From assembly GCF_014930455.1 (NCBI RefSeq), contig NZ_JAAIYO010000003.1:806001-870000 (forward strand): DNA of 64,000 nt. Direction: 5' to 3'. Of this stretch, positions 17,011 through 26,605 are shown piece by piece. The DNA comes from Corallococcus soli (lineage in GTDB: Bacteria; Myxococcota; Myxococcia; Myxococcales; Myxococcaceae). The stretch's first letter is position 1. Each line of letters begins with the position of its first letter. Below the pieces are notes generated by a model. The model was not told where the DNA came from and did no database searches. It saw nothing but the letters and a program-made list of their open reading frames with translations. Made by a program: the position numbers and the translations under genes.

Positions 17011-18105
17011 TCAGGGGCCTTCGTGGCCCCAGGACGGATCATCGCTGGCGAAGCGCTGGACCCAGTCGCGCACGGTGAGGCCCGCGCCGTTCGCGGCGTC
17101 CGGGCGGCCCAGGAGCACGTGGGGGTTGCCGGGCAGGTAGAAGGTCTTCACGTTCGGGGCCGCCGAGGCGCGGACCGCCTCCAGGCTGGACTGCACCTGG
17201 GGGCCGTCGAGTCCAAAATAGAGGGAGATGGTGCCGTCCTGCAGGTACCCGAGCATCCCGTATCGCCGGGGGGCGGTCAGCAGGTTCGCGGAGGCGCCCA
17301 GCACCGCCGACAGGCGCGTGTCGCAGCCGGTGCACCCGGGCGGGAACTCCACGCCCCAGTTCGCGCGCATCGTGCCGTAGCGGCCATCTCCCAGGGTGTC
17401 GATGACGAGCCCCGAATCGTTCAGCACGTCCACCCGCGCCCACGGCAGGGCCTTCTGCACGCGCCAGGCATTGAACGTCGCCCCGTAGCCGCCCGCGCTG
17501 ATGCCGGTGAGCCAGACGCGGTCGGCGTCGGGGAAGGTCGGCTGGAGCCGCCGGAGGTACGCGTCCATGTTCCGTGCGCCGACATGCTCGAGGTTCTTCG
17601 GGCCGAACCAGTCATAGGTCTGGATGCGGGTGCCCGCGTGCAGGTCGCCGGTGCAATAGGGGACGTAGACGAAGCTCGCGTCGCGGAACGGGTTGCGCGG
17701 GTCGTCGCGGTTGAAGAGGACCGCGAGGTCCGGCGCGCGGGCCTCGGCCAACACGGGGGCCTCCCCCATCGTGTCGGTGATGTGGGTGGCCGTGCCGAGC
17801 GCGCAGGCGGCCGCCTCCCAGCACGCGCCACCGCCCGCGAGGAAGATGAGGACCCGCCTGGAGCGGTCCGTCAGGTTGACGGCCATGCCCGTGGACGTGC
17901 CGTTCGCGCAGTGGGCATCGGGGACCGGTACGAACGTCCAGGTCTCCGCAGCCGCGTCGATGGGGGCGCCCGCGTCCACCGTGTAGTCAATGGAGGGGAT
18001 GTCATACGCCCCCGCGTCCGGTGCACCGGTGCCGCCGCCCCCGGGAGGGTCCGCGCAGGCGGCGAGGAAGAGGAGGCCCAGGAGCGTCAGGGAGCGGGTG
18101 TGCAT
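17011..18105 (-). CDS. Pectinacetylesterase/Notum-like lipoprotein
   Basis: This protein of about 364 residues starts with a lipoprotein signal (LTLLGLLFLAAC) followed by a Gly/Ala/Asp-rich linker. The catalytic region matches the pectinacetylesterase/Notum family: VLIFLAGGGACWEAAAC (oxyanion and disulfide), FVYVPYCTGDLHAGT, and the Ser elbow VWLTGISAGGYGA. The Asp and His are likely in VLNDSGLVID and LPGNPHVLLG. The product should be a surface or periplasmic carboxylesterase acting on acylated polysaccharide or protein. I chose the ATG at 18105; an in-frame start at 18123 only adds six residues before the signal. The oxidoreductase gene diverges from it. Confidence 0.85.
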   Translation of the reverse strand: MHTRSLTLLGLLFLAACADPPGGGGTGAPDAGAYDIPSIDYTVDAGAPIDAAAETWTFVPVPDAHCANGTSTGMAVNLTDRSRRVLIFLAGGGACWEAAACALGTATHITDTMGEAPVLAEARAPDLAVLFNRDDPRNPFRDASFVYVPYCTGDLHAGTRIQTYDWFGPKNLEHVGARNMDAYLRRLQPTFPDADRVWLTGISAGGYGATFNAWRVQKALPWARVDVLNDSGLVIDTLGDGRYGTMRANWGVEFPPGCTGCDTRLSAVLGASANLLTAPRRYGMLGYLQDGTISLYFGLDGPQVQSSLEAVRASAAPNVKTFYLPGNPHVLLGRPDAANGAGLTVRDWVQRFASDDPSWGHEGP

Positions 18106-18251
18106 GGCCTTCGCGCATAGCACACGGTGCCGTGGGCCTGCCTTTCTGCCTGCCCTGCATGCGACCCGTGCACCGGAGGACCGGGCGCGGCTTGCGGGCT
18201 GGCGGAGCGCGCCACCAGCGTAGGCCTTGAACTCATGACGGGAGGCGCGTG

Positions 18252-19364
18252 ATGGCCCAGGGGACTGGCAGGAAGGTGCGGTACGCGGTGGTGGGTGCGG
18301 GCAACCTGACGCAGGTGGCCATCCTCCCGGCGTTCCAGCACGCGGTGGAGAACTCCGAGCTGGTCGCCCTCATCTCCTCCGACCGGACGAAGCGGGACGT
18401 GCTCCAGCGCAGGTACGGCGTCACGCACGCGGGGGGCTACGAGAACTTTGAACAGGTGTTGCGCGATTCACGCGCGGACGCCGTGTACATCGTGCTGCCC
18501 AACAGTCAGCACCGGACGTTCACGGAGCGGGCCGCGCGGGCAGGCGTCCACGTCCTCGTCGAGAAGCCCATGGCGACGTCGGTGGAGGACTGCGAGGCGA
18601 TGATCCGCGTCACCAATGACAACGACGTGAAGCTGATGGTCGCCTACCGGCTGCACTTCGAGGAGGCGAACCTCCAGGCCATGGAGCTGGTGCGCTCCGG
18701 GAAGCTGGGCAACCCGAGGATGTTCTCCGCGCTGTTGACGCAGCAGATGCGCGAAGGGGATATCCGGGGCAGCGTGGAGCTGGGCGGAGGGGCGCTGCTG
18801 GACGAGGGGCCCTATCCCATCAACGCCGCGCGCTACCTGTTCCGCGACGAGCCGCGCGAGGTGTTCGCCTACACGGGCGGAGGGGACGGCCGCTTCCATG
18901 GCGTGGACGCGACGGCGTTCGCGCTGATGCGCTTCCCGAATGGAAGGGTGGCCCAGTTCGGCATCAGCCAGGAGGCGTCCGCGGTGTCGAGTTACCGGCT
19001 GGTGGGCACGGAAGGAGACCTGCTCGTGCAACACGGCTTCGGGTACGGCACGGACATCGAGCATGTGGTGACCGTGGGCGGCAAGACGGAGACGCGGACG
19101 TTCAAGAACAGCGACCAGTTCGCACCGGAGCTGATCTACTTCTCGCGCTGCGTGCTGGAGGACCGGGAGCCAGAGCCGTCCGGCATTGAAGGACTGGCGG
19201 ACGTGCGTGTCATTGTCGCGTTGCAGGAGTCGGCGCGCACCGGCCAGCCGGTGAAGCTGGCGCCGTTCGAGAAGCCAAAGCGTCCCACGCTGGAGCAGCT
19301 CATCGTGAAGCCTCCGGTGGAGCCGCCCGAGCCGGTGAACGCACCGGCACCCGCCGAGGGCTGA
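18252..19364 (+). CDS. Gfo/Idh/MocA family oxidoreductase
   Basis: This 370-residue NAD(P)-dependent dehydrogenase has the N-terminal Rossmann motif VRYAVVGAGNLTQVAILPAF, then ADAVYIVLPNSQH and the family signature HVLVEKPMAT, where the EKP lysine is catalytic. The C-terminal domain has VAYRLHFEEAN and ELGGGALLDEGPYPINAARY, where DxGxxP/Y-type residues shape the sugar site. The last 30 residues are Pro-rich. It is similar to glucose-fructose oxidoreductase-like enzymes; the substrate is unknown. GGGAGG precedes two adjacent starts, GTG at 18249 and ATG at 18252. Confidence 0.9.
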   Translation: MAQGTGRKVRYAVVGAGNLTQVAILPAFQHAVENSELVALISSDRTKRDVLQRRYGVTHAGGYENFEQVLRDSRADAVYIVLPNSQHRTFTERAARAGVHVLVEKPMATSVEDCEAMIRVTNDNDVKLMVAYRLHFEEANLQAMELVRSGKLGNPRMFSALLTQQMREGDIRGSVELGGGALLDEGPYPINAARYLFRDEPREVFAYTGGGDGRFHGVDATAFALMRFPNGRVAQFGISQEASAVSSYRLVGTEGDLLVQHGFGYGTDIEHVVTVGGKTETRTFKNSDQFAPELIYFSRCVLEDREPEPSGIEGLADVRVIVALQESARTGQPVKLAPFEKPKRPTLEQLIVKPPVEPPEPVNAPAPAEG

Positions 19365-19472
19365 GCGTCGCGGGGACATGGTGGCGGACTTCCGTGAGCG
19401 GGAAAGGATGGGTGGGGCGTTCGACGCCGCCATCCCGTAAGCTGGTGTCATCTTTGATTCCGATGGTGACGC

Positions 19473-20771
19473 GTGGCGATCCGGCTTGCCGTTCTGGTCC
19501 TGCTTCTAGCTCTTGTCGGTGCGTGCACCACGCCGCGAGGAATACGCCTCGACACAGGTTCCGGGGCGCCAGTAAGGATCCTGCCGCCCAGTTCGAACAA
19601 ATCGGTGGAGGTGGATGCGGAAGCGTTTGAAGAGGCGCTGACGCAATGGGTGCTGGAGATACCGCTGCCCCTCCGCTCCTCACGCCAGCAGTGGCTGGTA
19701 CATGCGTCCTATCCCGGTCGCACTCAAGACCTGCGGTGGCAGAACCTGATGCGCAAGAGCTTTGGGGGCATCTGCGGCGCGGGGCAGCGCAGTGGAAACT
19801 GTCTTTCACTGCTTGATGATGTCGCAGGTTTAAGTGAGGAGGACAAGCTGGGGGTTGCTCTGGGTTTGTCGCTCGCCCCGCTGAAAGAGAGCATCTCCAA
19901 GGCGGTGGAAGACACCCTGGCCCCGCAGCTCTTCTACACGATCATCGCAACGGGGCTCATCACCTGGGCCGTATTGGCGGCCAACCCCGAACCCGTCTTC
20001 ACGAAGGCCGCAGCGGTAATCTCCGCGCTACTCCTGATCTACCTGGGGGTGGAGACCTTCTTGACCGTGGTGGATGCGAGCCGGGAGCTGAAGCGAGCTT
20101 CGGACAGAGCGACCACCTCTGGTGAACTGGGAGAGGCCGGCCGGCTCTTCGCGAATCGAGTGGGGCCTGAGGTGGCACGGGTCTTCGTCCTCGCAGTCAC
20201 CGTGGTGGTTAGCCATGGCTTGACCGGGGGAGCCACTTCCCTGGCTGGGCAGCTCCAGAAGATGCCCGCTTTCCCAGAAGCATCGCTGGTGGGGGCCTCC
20301 CAGGTCGGATTGGAGCTGGTCAACGTGGGGCAGGTTGGCGCGGTGGCAGTCGCCGGCCGCTCCGTCGTCATCTGCCTTCCCTCCACGGCGATTGCCATGG
20401 TGGCTCGGAATGCCACATTGGGAAGCTCCACGGTTGGGATCAGATCCTGGGGTTCCTTCAGCGGTCTCAAGCGCGCTTTGGGATCTGCGGAAGAGGGCAA
20501 GCAGTGGCACCATGTCGTCGAGCAGACGCCCGGCAACGTCGGTCGATTTGGCCCTGAAAGCATCCACAATTCCGAGAACGTCATTCAGCTTGAGCAAGGT
20601 TTGCACAAGCGACTGAGCGGATTCTACTCATCGATTCAACAGGAAATCACCGGTTCAAGGAGCCTGACGGTGAGACAGTGGCTGAGTACGCAATCCTACG
20701 GGTCCCAACGTGATTTCGGATTGCAGGCAATCGAGAAGGTCCAGAAGCGGATCTGGGGGGTGTGGAGGTGA
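19473..20771 (+). CDS. SitA-type lipoprotein toxin with C-terminal WHH nuclease-like domain
   Basis: This 432-residue protein has a lipoprotein signal ending LVGAC (Cys18) and the N-terminal block IRLDTGSGAPVRILPP shared by SitA5-family polymorphic toxins of Myxococcus, which move between kin cells by TraA/TraB outer-membrane exchange. Hydrophobic segments near residues 150-190 and 230-260 are typical of the delivery part. The C-terminal effector (from about 340) has KQWHHVVEQ, followed by SIHNSENVIQLEQGLHKRLSG, an HNH/AHH-like layout with His, Asn and a second His, suggesting a nuclease. The start is GTG. The immunity gene overlaps the stop by four bases. The class is firm; the nuclease activity is an inference. 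Confidence 0.85.
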   Translation: MAIRLAVLVLLLALVGACTTPRGIRLDTGSGAPVRILPPSSNKSVEVDAEAFEEALTQWVLEIPLPLRSSRQQWLVHASYPGRTQDLRWQNLMRKSFGGICGAGQRSGNCLSLLDDVAGLSEEDKLGVALGLSLAPLKESISKAVEDTLAPQLFYTIIATGLITWAVLAANPEPVFTKAAAVISALLLIYLGVETFLTVVDASRELKRASDRATTSGELGEAGRLFANRVGPEVARVFVLAVTVVVSHGLTGGATSLAGQLQKMPAFPEASLVGASQVGLELVNVGQVGAVAVAGRSVVICLPSTAIAMVARNATLGSSTVGIRSWGSFSGLKRALGSAEEGKQWHHVVEQTPGNVGRFGPESIHNSENVIQLEQGLHKRLSGFYSSIQQEITGSRSLTVRQWLSTQSYGSQRDFGLQAIEKVQKRIWGVWR

Positions 20772-21133
20772 GTCTCGATGAACTCGTGGCGGTTTTTGCT
20801 CAGAATGTCATGGCCCAGAACGACGCGATCTGGCGTGGAGATGCGAAGACGGGAAACAGGTATGCGAAGAAAGTGAACACCGCCTTCGACAAGTTGACTG
20901 CTCAGGGCGACGTCGGACGTGATGCTCTGGCTGCTTTGTTCATGCACCCTCGCATGGATGTTCGCGTCAAGGCGGCAGCCTTTCTCCTCCGGCACCGGAC
21001 GGAAGAAGCCAAGGCCGTCCTGAAGGAGGCTGCACGAGGACAGGACCTCGTGTCCTTCGCGGCCTCCGAAGCGTTGAAGCGATGGGAGGAGGGGACCTGG
21101 GCTTTGGATCCAGAACTGCCTTCAAGTTCCTGA
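20768..21133 (+). CDS. DUF2019 protein, likely immunity partner of the SitA-like toxin
   Basis: This protein of about 121 residues matches DUF2019, a small HEAT-like helical family common as immunity proteins: LVAVFAQNVMAQNDAIWRGD, then RDALAALFMHPRMDVRVKAAAFL and FAASEALKRWEEG. It has no signal peptide, as expected for a cytoplasmic antidote. The GTG at 20768 overlaps the toxin stop as GTGA, and a run of six G stands about eight bases ahead; an in-frame GTG at 20762 is also possible. Tight coupling to the toxin and position directly after it support the immunity role, which is an inference by analogy with SitI proteins. Confidence 0.8.
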   Translation: MSLDELVAVFAQNVMAQNDAIWRGDAKTGNRYAKKVNTAFDKLTAQGDVGRDALAALFMHPRMDVRVKAAAFLLRHRTEEAKAVLKEAARGQDLVSFAASEALKRWEEGTWALDPELPSSS

Positions 21134-21147
21134 ACGGAGGTGGAGCA

Positions 21148-24100
21148 TCAGGAGGGGCGCGAGGCCAGCCCCACTGGCAGGTCCGGCTCCGCGAGCACGG
21201 CGTCGAGCACACCGAGGAACTCGGTGTGGAGGCCCTCGGCGGTGCTGGCCTCGAACAGGTCGGTGTTGAACTCCAGGGCCCCCGTGAAGCCGTCGTCCAG
21301 CTCCGTCAGGGAGAGCGCCAGCTCGTAGGTGGCCGAGCCCCGGCTGACCACCACGCGCGTCACGGTGAGGCCCGGCAGCTCAAATGGCGCCTCCGGGGTG
21401 TTCTGCAATACGAACATCGCCTGGAACACCGGGGAGCGATTCGTGGGCAACTGGGCGCCCAGCGACGCTACGACCAGATCGAGCGGAACCTCCTGGTGTG
21501 CGTACGCGCCCAGCGTCTCCTCGCGCACCTGCTGAAGCAACGTGCGGAACCCCGGGCTTCCACGCAGGTTGATGCGCAGGCACAGGCCGTTGACGAACAT
21601 GCCGATGAGCGGCTCCAGCTCCGGCAGGAGCCGGTTCGCGATGGGCGAGCCGATGACGACCTCCTCCTGTCCGGAGCGGCGCGCGAGCACGACACCGAAC
21701 GCGGACAACAAGGCCATGAACGGCGTCACCTGTTCGCGCCGGCACAGGGCATGGAGGGCGTCGCTGCGCTCTCGACCCAACTGGACCGGGCGACGGACGC
21801 CACTGAACGTGCGCTCCGGAGGCCGGGGGTGGTCGGTGGGCAGCGCGAGTTCGGTGGGCGCCCCCGCGAGGGACCGCTTCCAGTAGGCGAGGCGTCGGTC
21901 CAGTTCGGGACCGGTGAGCCACGACCGCTGCCACGCCGCGTAGTCGGGGTACTGCACGGCGAGGGGCGCCAGGTCTGCCGTGCTTCCCTGGGACAGCGCC
22001 GCGTACACGGCTCCCAGCTCCCGGGCGATGACGCCCAGGGACCAACCGTCCGCGGCGATGTGGTGCACGCACAGCAGGAGCAGGTGCTCGTCGTCCTTCA
22101 CGCGCAGGAGCGAGGCACGCACCAGCGGATCCTTCGTGAGGTCGAACGGCGTCGCCGCATCGGCATGGATGTGTCGCCACGCTGCGTCTTCCGGGGCCGG
22201 CTGTTCGCGCAGGTCCGTGAAGCACCACGGGAAGTCGCCCGCGGGGACGACCTGCTGGACCCGATGTCCGTCCTCCTCCAGGAACCGGACCCGCATGGAC
22301 TCATGCCGTTCGAGCAGGGCCTGCAGGGCTCCGCGCAGCGCCTCGACCCGCAGCGGTCCCTGGAGTCGATGGCCGTAGGGGATGTTGTAGGCGCTCGACG
22401 TGGGGGCGCGGAGGAAGAAGCGGTACAGGCGCTCCTGCGCGTACGACAACGGCAGCGCGCGGTCGCGAGGTGCTCGCACCAGGGCAGGCACCGCGCGAGG
22501 ACCTTCATCCTGGGAGCGCGCGCCCAGATGCTGCGCCAGCTGCGCGACCGTGGGCCCGCTGAAGAGGACCCGCAGGGCCACCTCCACGCCCAGCTCCGAA
22601 CGGATGCGCGAGACGAGCTGGGTGGCGAGGAGGGAGTGGCCCCCCAGGTGGAAGAAGTTGTCGTTCAGCCCCACGCGCTCGACGTCGAGCAGCGAGGCCC
22701 AGAGACGACAGAGCACGAACTCGGCGGGCGTGGTCGGCGGAACGTAGCTGTGCGCGTCTCCGCTCGCGGGCGCGGGGGCCGGAAGGGCGCGGCGGTCCAC
22801 CTTGCCGTTGACGGTGAGCGGCAACGCGGCGAGCGGTGTGAAGGACGCGGGCATCATGTGTTCGGGGAGGCGCTCGCGCAGCCACGCGCGCAGCACGGCG
22901 CTGTCGGGCAGTGCGGCGCTGGCGACGGGGACGAGGTAGGCGGCGAGCCGCCGGTCGCCGCCGGCCTCGACAGCGATGACGGAGGCGTCCTTGACGGTGG
23001 GGTGGAGGCGGAGGGCCTCCTCGATCTCGCCCAGCTCGACGCGGTAGCCCCGCACCTTCACCTGGTGATCGGCGCGGCCCAGGTACTCGACGCGGCCGTC
23101 CGGAAGGAAGCGGGCGCGGTCCCCCGTCTTGTACAGGCGCGCGCCCGGTGTGGAGGCGAAGGGATGAGGACGGTAGGTGAGCGCGGTGAGCTCGGGGCGG
23201 TCGAAGTAACCGCGGCCCAGGCGCTCGCCGGAGACGTACAGCTCTCCCGCGACGCCAATGGGCACGGGCTGCAACAGGGCGTCGAGGATGAAGAGGGGAC
23301 CGTTGGAGAGGGGCCGCCCGATGGGGACGGGGACGCCGAGCGCGGGAGGCGCGTCGAGCAGGTGGCAGGACGAGAAGACGGTGCACTCGGTGGGCCCGTA
23401 GCCGTTGACGAGGCGCCGGGGTGGGCCGTGCTGGAGGACCTCGCGAAGGGCGAGCGGGTCGGCTGCCTCGCCACCGAAGACGAGCGTCTTGAGGCCAGCG
23501 AAGGCGCCGGGCACCTGGCGTGCGAGCAGGTGGAGCACCGCCGTGGTGACGAACATCACGGAGGCCCGGGTGTCCCGCACCTGGGCGGCGAAGTCCTGGG
23601 GCGAATGGGCGGGGTTCGCCGTGATGCCTACCAAGTGGGCCCCGTGCAGCAGGGCGCCCCAGATCTCGAAGGTACTGGGGTCGAAGGAGGCATTGGAGGC
23701 CTGGGCGACGCGGTCCTCGGGCGAGAACGGATGGAGCAGCCGGTCGAAGGCCAGGGCCAGGACACCACGGTGGACGATGGCGCTGCCCTTGGGTCTGCCG
23801 GTGGAGCCCGAGGTGAAGATGACGTAGGCGAGGTTCTCCGGCCCGGAGGTGCGTGGCAGGGGCGTGGTGGGCAGGCGCCCCAGAGCGTTCGTGTCGCTGT
23901 CGAGGCAGACGGTGGTGCCGGCGAAGACAGGGAGCCGCTCGCGCTTGTGCTGGTGCACGAGCAGGACGTTGACCCGCGCGTCCTGGAGCATGAAGGCGAG
24001 GCGTTCGGCGGGGTGGGAGTCGTCAAGGGGCAGGTACGCTCCGCCGGCCTTGAGGATGCCGAGCATGCCGACGACGAGGTCGACGGAGCGTTCCACGCAC

Positions 24101-25986
24101 AGGCCCACGAGGACTTCGGGCCCGACGCCGAGCGAGCGCAGGTGCCAGGCGAGCTGGTTGGAGCGCTCATCAAGCTGTCGATAGGAGAGGGTGAGGGGGC
24201 CGAAGGTGACGGCGGGTGCGTTCGGCGTGCGGACTGCCTGGACGGCGAAGTGTTCGTGGATGCAGAAGTCGCGCGGGAAGGCGGCGGTGGCGTCATTCCA
24301 GGAGCGGAGGACGCGGTGGTGTTCATCCTCGGGGAGCAGCGGAAGGGCTGCGATGGGGCGCGAAGGCTGGGCGACGGCGGCCTCCAGGAGCGTCTGGAGG
24401 TGGGAGGCCATGCGCTGGATGCGCCCGGCATCGAAGAGGTCGGTGTCGTACTCGAAGGTCGCCTTCAGTCCCTCCGGTGACTGCGTCATGAAGAGCGTCA
24501 GGTCGCACTTCGACGTCCCGGTGCGCAGCTCCCACGGCTCCGCGGCCGTGGTCATCCGGAGCGCGGTGGACGGATGTGCCTCCAGGGTCGGGGTCTGGAG
24601 GACGAACATCACCTGAACGACCAGCGCGTGACTGAGGACGCGCTCGGGGTGGATGTCCGAGACGAGCTTCTCGAAGGGGAGTTCCTGGTGGGCATAGGCG
24701 CCGACCGTGGTCTCCCGCACGCGCCGCATCAACTCAATGAAGCTGGGGTTGCCTGACAGGTCCTGCCGCAGCGCGAGCGTGTTGACGAAGAGGCCGATCA
24801 GCCCTTCGAGTTCAGGCCGGATCCGCCCGGCAAGCGGTGTCCCGATGATGAGGTCCTGCTGGCCCGTGTAGCGGTGCAGCAGGGCGCTGAAGCCCGCGAG
24901 CAGGCCCATGAACAGCGTGACGTTCTCCTGACGGCAGAGGTCCACGATGGCCTGGGAGAACGCAGGGGTGAGCCGGAACGAGTGCGTGTGGCCCTTGAGG
25001 CGGTGGACAGGCGGACGGGGCCGATCCAGGGGCAGCTCCAGCAGGAGCGGTGCGCCAGCCAGTTGCTTGCGCCAATAGGTCAGCAGTGGCTCCAACCTGT
25101 CGTCCTGGAGCCATTGCCGCTGCCAGGTGGCGAACTCGGCGTATTGGATGGGGAGTGGGGGGAGGGATGGGGGCCTTCCCGCGGAGAGGTCCTCGTAGAG
25201 GGTTCGCAGCTCACGCAGGAGGACCGTCATGGACACGCCGTCCGAGACGATGTGGTGCAGGGTGAGGAGGAGCAGGTGCTCCTGTTCACCGAAGCGGAGC
25301 AGGGTGCCCTGGATCAGCGGGCCCGTGGTCAGCTCCAGTGGACGTTCAAGCTCCTCGCGCGTCCGCCGGGCCAACTCCGCTGCCTGTTCGGCGGCGGGCA
25401 GGTGGCTGACATCCACCTGCGTGAGGACGAAGGGACGGGCGGGCTGGAGCCGCGTGACGAAGCCGGCCTGGGTGGGCGCGAAGACGGTCCGAAGTGATTC
25501 GTGGCGACGGGTCAGTTCGGTGAGGCAGCGCTCCAGCAGGCCGACGTCGAGCGGCGAGGTGATGCGGTAGGCGCCGGGAATCCGGAAGGCGGTGGTTCCC
25601 GGGTGGAGCTGCTCCACGAACAGGATCCGCTCCTGCCCGAAGGAGAGCGGTTGATCGCCCTCATGCGGGAAGGGGGCGAGCGCGGGCCCGTCCTCGGACA
25701 CGTCGCCGCGCCGAGCGGCTTCGACGGCCTCCGCCATGAGGGCGAGGGTCGGCGTGTCGAAGATCTGCGAAATGGGCATCCGCAGGCGGAAGGTCTCGTT
25801 GACGCGCGAGATGAGCTGCGTGCCGAGGAGGGAGTGGCCGCCGAGCTCGAAGAAGTCGTCGTGGAGGCCAACGCGCTCGACCTCCAGGACCGACGCCCAG
25901 AGCCGGGCGAGCGTGTCCTCGGTGGGCGTGGACGGCACGCCATCAAGGGCGGGCTCGGAGGCGGAACGGGCGCGGTCCAACGTCAT
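21148..25986 (-). CDS. Non-ribosomal peptide synthetase, domains T-C-A-T-C
   Basis: This 1612-residue NRPS begins with a carrier domain (FFELGGHSLLG, Ser near 51), then condensation (LHHIVSDG near 245), adenylation (FTSGSTGRPKG near 721, SFDPSTFEIW near 768, NGYGPTE near 862), a second carrier (FFHLGGHSLLA near 1110) and a second condensation domain (VHHIAADG near 1306) that ends with the protein. It adds one amino acid. The first carrier has no adenylation domain in the same protein, and there is no thioesterase. Neither flank carries another NRPS, PKS, transporter or MbtH gene. I chose the ATG at 25986, with GAGGA seven bases ahead. It is either part of a scattered pathway or a remnant of a larger cluster. 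Confidence 0.93.
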   Translation of the reverse strand: MTLDRARSASEPALDGVPSTPTEDTLARLWASVLEVERVGLHDDFFELGGHSLLGTQLISRVNETFRLRMPISQIFDTPTLALMAEAVEAARRGDVSEDGPALAPFPHEGDQPLSFGQERILFVEQLHPGTTAFRIPGAYRITSPLDVGLLERCLTELTRRHESLRTVFAPTQAGFVTRLQPARPFVLTQVDVSHLPAAEQAAELARRTREELERPLELTTGPLIQGTLLRFGEQEHLLLLTLHHIVSDGVSMTVLLRELRTLYEDLSAGRPPSLPPLPIQYAEFATWQRQWLQDDRLEPLLTYWRKQLAGAPLLLELPLDRPRPPVHRLKGHTHSFRLTPAFSQAIVDLCRQENVTLFMGLLAGFSALLHRYTGQQDLIIGTPLAGRIRPELEGLIGLFVNTLALRQDLSGNPSFIELMRRVRETTVGAYAHQELPFEKLVSDIHPERVLSHALVVQVMFVLQTPTLEAHPSTALRMTTAAEPWELRTGTSKCDLTLFMTQSPEGLKATFEYDTDLFDAGRIQRMASHLQTLLEAAVAQPSRPIAALPLLPEDEHHRVLRSWNDATAAFPRDFCIHEHFAVQAVRTPNAPAVTFGPLTLSYRQLDERSNQLAWHLRSLGVGPEVLVGLCVERSVDLVVGMLGILKAGGAYLPLDDSHPAERLAFMLQDARVNVLLVHQHKRERLPVFAGTTVCLDSDTNALGRLPTTPLPRTSGPENLAYVIFTSGSTGRPKGSAIVHRGVLALAFDRLLHPFSPEDRVAQASNASFDPSTFEIWGALLHGAHLVGITANPAHSPQDFAAQVRDTRASVMFVTTAVLHLLARQVPGAFAGLKTLVFGGEAADPLALREVLQHGPPRRLVNGYGPTECTVFSSCHLLDAPPALGVPVPIGRPLSNGPLFILDALLQPVPIGVAGELYVSGERLGRGYFDRPELTALTYRPHPFASTPGARLYKTGDRARFLPDGRVEYLGRADHQVKVRGYRVELGEIEEALRLHPTVKDASVIAVEAGGDRRLAAYLVPVASAALPDSAVLRAWLRERLPEHMMPASFTPLAALPLTVNGKVDRRALPAPAPASGDAHSYVPPTTPAEFVLCRLWASLLDVERVGLNDNFFHLGGHSLLATQLVSRIRSELGVEVALRVLFSGPTVAQLAQHLGARSQDEGPRAVPALVRAPRDRALPLSYAQERLYRFFLRAPTSSAYNIPYGHRLQGPLRVEALRGALQALLERHESMRVRFLEEDGHRVQQVVPAGDFPWCFTDLREQPAPEDAAWRHIHADAATPFDLTKDPLVRASLLRVKDDEHLLLLCVHHIAADGWSLGVIARELGAVYAALSQGSTADLAPLAVQYPDYAAWQRSWLTGPELDRRLAYWKRSLAGAPTELALPTDHPRPPERTFSGVRRPVQLGRERSDALHALCRREQVTPFMALLSAFGVVLARRSGQEEVVIGSPIANRLLPELEPLIGMFVNGLCLRINLRGSPGFRTLLQQVREETLGAYAHQEVPLDLVVASLGAQLPTNRSPVFQAMFVLQNTPEAPFELPGLTVTRVVVSRGSATYELALSLTELDDGFTGALEFNTDLFEASTAEGLHTEFLGVLDAVLAEPDLPVGLASRPS

Positions 25987-26041
25987 CTGGGATTCCTCGC
26001 GTAGCGGGTCCTGATTTAAATCCCTGTCCGGAACGGGTCGT

Positions 26042-26533
26042 TCAGCGGAACGAATCAACGATGTAGATGCCTGTACGAGAGAACTCGAGCACCGCGCTTC
26101 CAGGGCGAGGACCTGGCTTCTTCAGCAGGCCGCCACGGCCGAGTCGAGCCACGGCGCAGATCGGGATCGTCTCACCATCCGGGGGGCGCGCTTCGTAGTA
26201 GCGGATGACGACATTCGGTCCGCCGGTCCAGATCTGCCCGTACAGGCGGGTCACTGGGGATAGAGGCCCCAGGTCTTCGGTCAGATAGCTCTCGACGGGG
26301 CCATCATTGACCGTGATCCCTTGTTGATGACTTTGGTTTGCATCGATCTCCGCAGACGAGCTGTCACCCGGCCGGAGCTGCAAGATCTTCATCGCCTCCA
26401 GTGCTTTTTCCGAGCACGGCTGGGGGCCGGGGCCTCCATCCGGACGGATGGAAACACCGGAGGCCGTGCAGCCGAAGCCGAGGCACGAGATGAGGACAAG
26501 GGACGGTAAGCGCGTTGCGTTCATCGGGAGCAT
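26042..26533 (-). CDS. Small exported protein, putative lipoprotein
   Basis: This 163-residue protein starts with a hydrophobic export signal (SLVLISCLGFGC). The lipobox is imperfect (GFGC) but the following TASGVSIRPDGGPGPQP linker is lipoprotein-like. The body has EAMKILQLRPGDSSSAEID and GPNVVIRYYEARPPDGETIPICAVA, and ends FSRTGIYIVDSFR. I do not recognise the family. It lies 72 bases after the DUF2381 gene on the same strand, so the pair is probably an operon, and its stop falls just 55 bases before the NRPS start. Small lipoproteins beside DUF2381 genes are common in Myxococcales. Confidence 0.7.
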   Translation of the reverse strand: MLPMNATRLPSLVLISCLGFGCTASGVSIRPDGGPGPQPCSEKALEAMKILQLRPGDSSSAEIDANQSHQQGITVNDGPVESYLTEDLGPLSPVTRLYGQIWTGGPNVVIRYYEARPPDGETIPICAVARLGRGGLLKKPGPRPGSAVLEFSRTGIYIVDSFR

Positions 26534-26605
26534 GAGGGCCGCTCTTACTTCCCTGGTTCTTGTTCGCCAAGCTGGGCGAAAGCTCGTTCGGGCATGCCGC
26601 GCGTC

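Noticed and set aside
21082-24480. A long + strand open frame opposite the NRPS gene.
   Set aside because: It is antisense to clear carrier, condensation and adenylation motifs and is low in complexity; it shows no recognisable domain.
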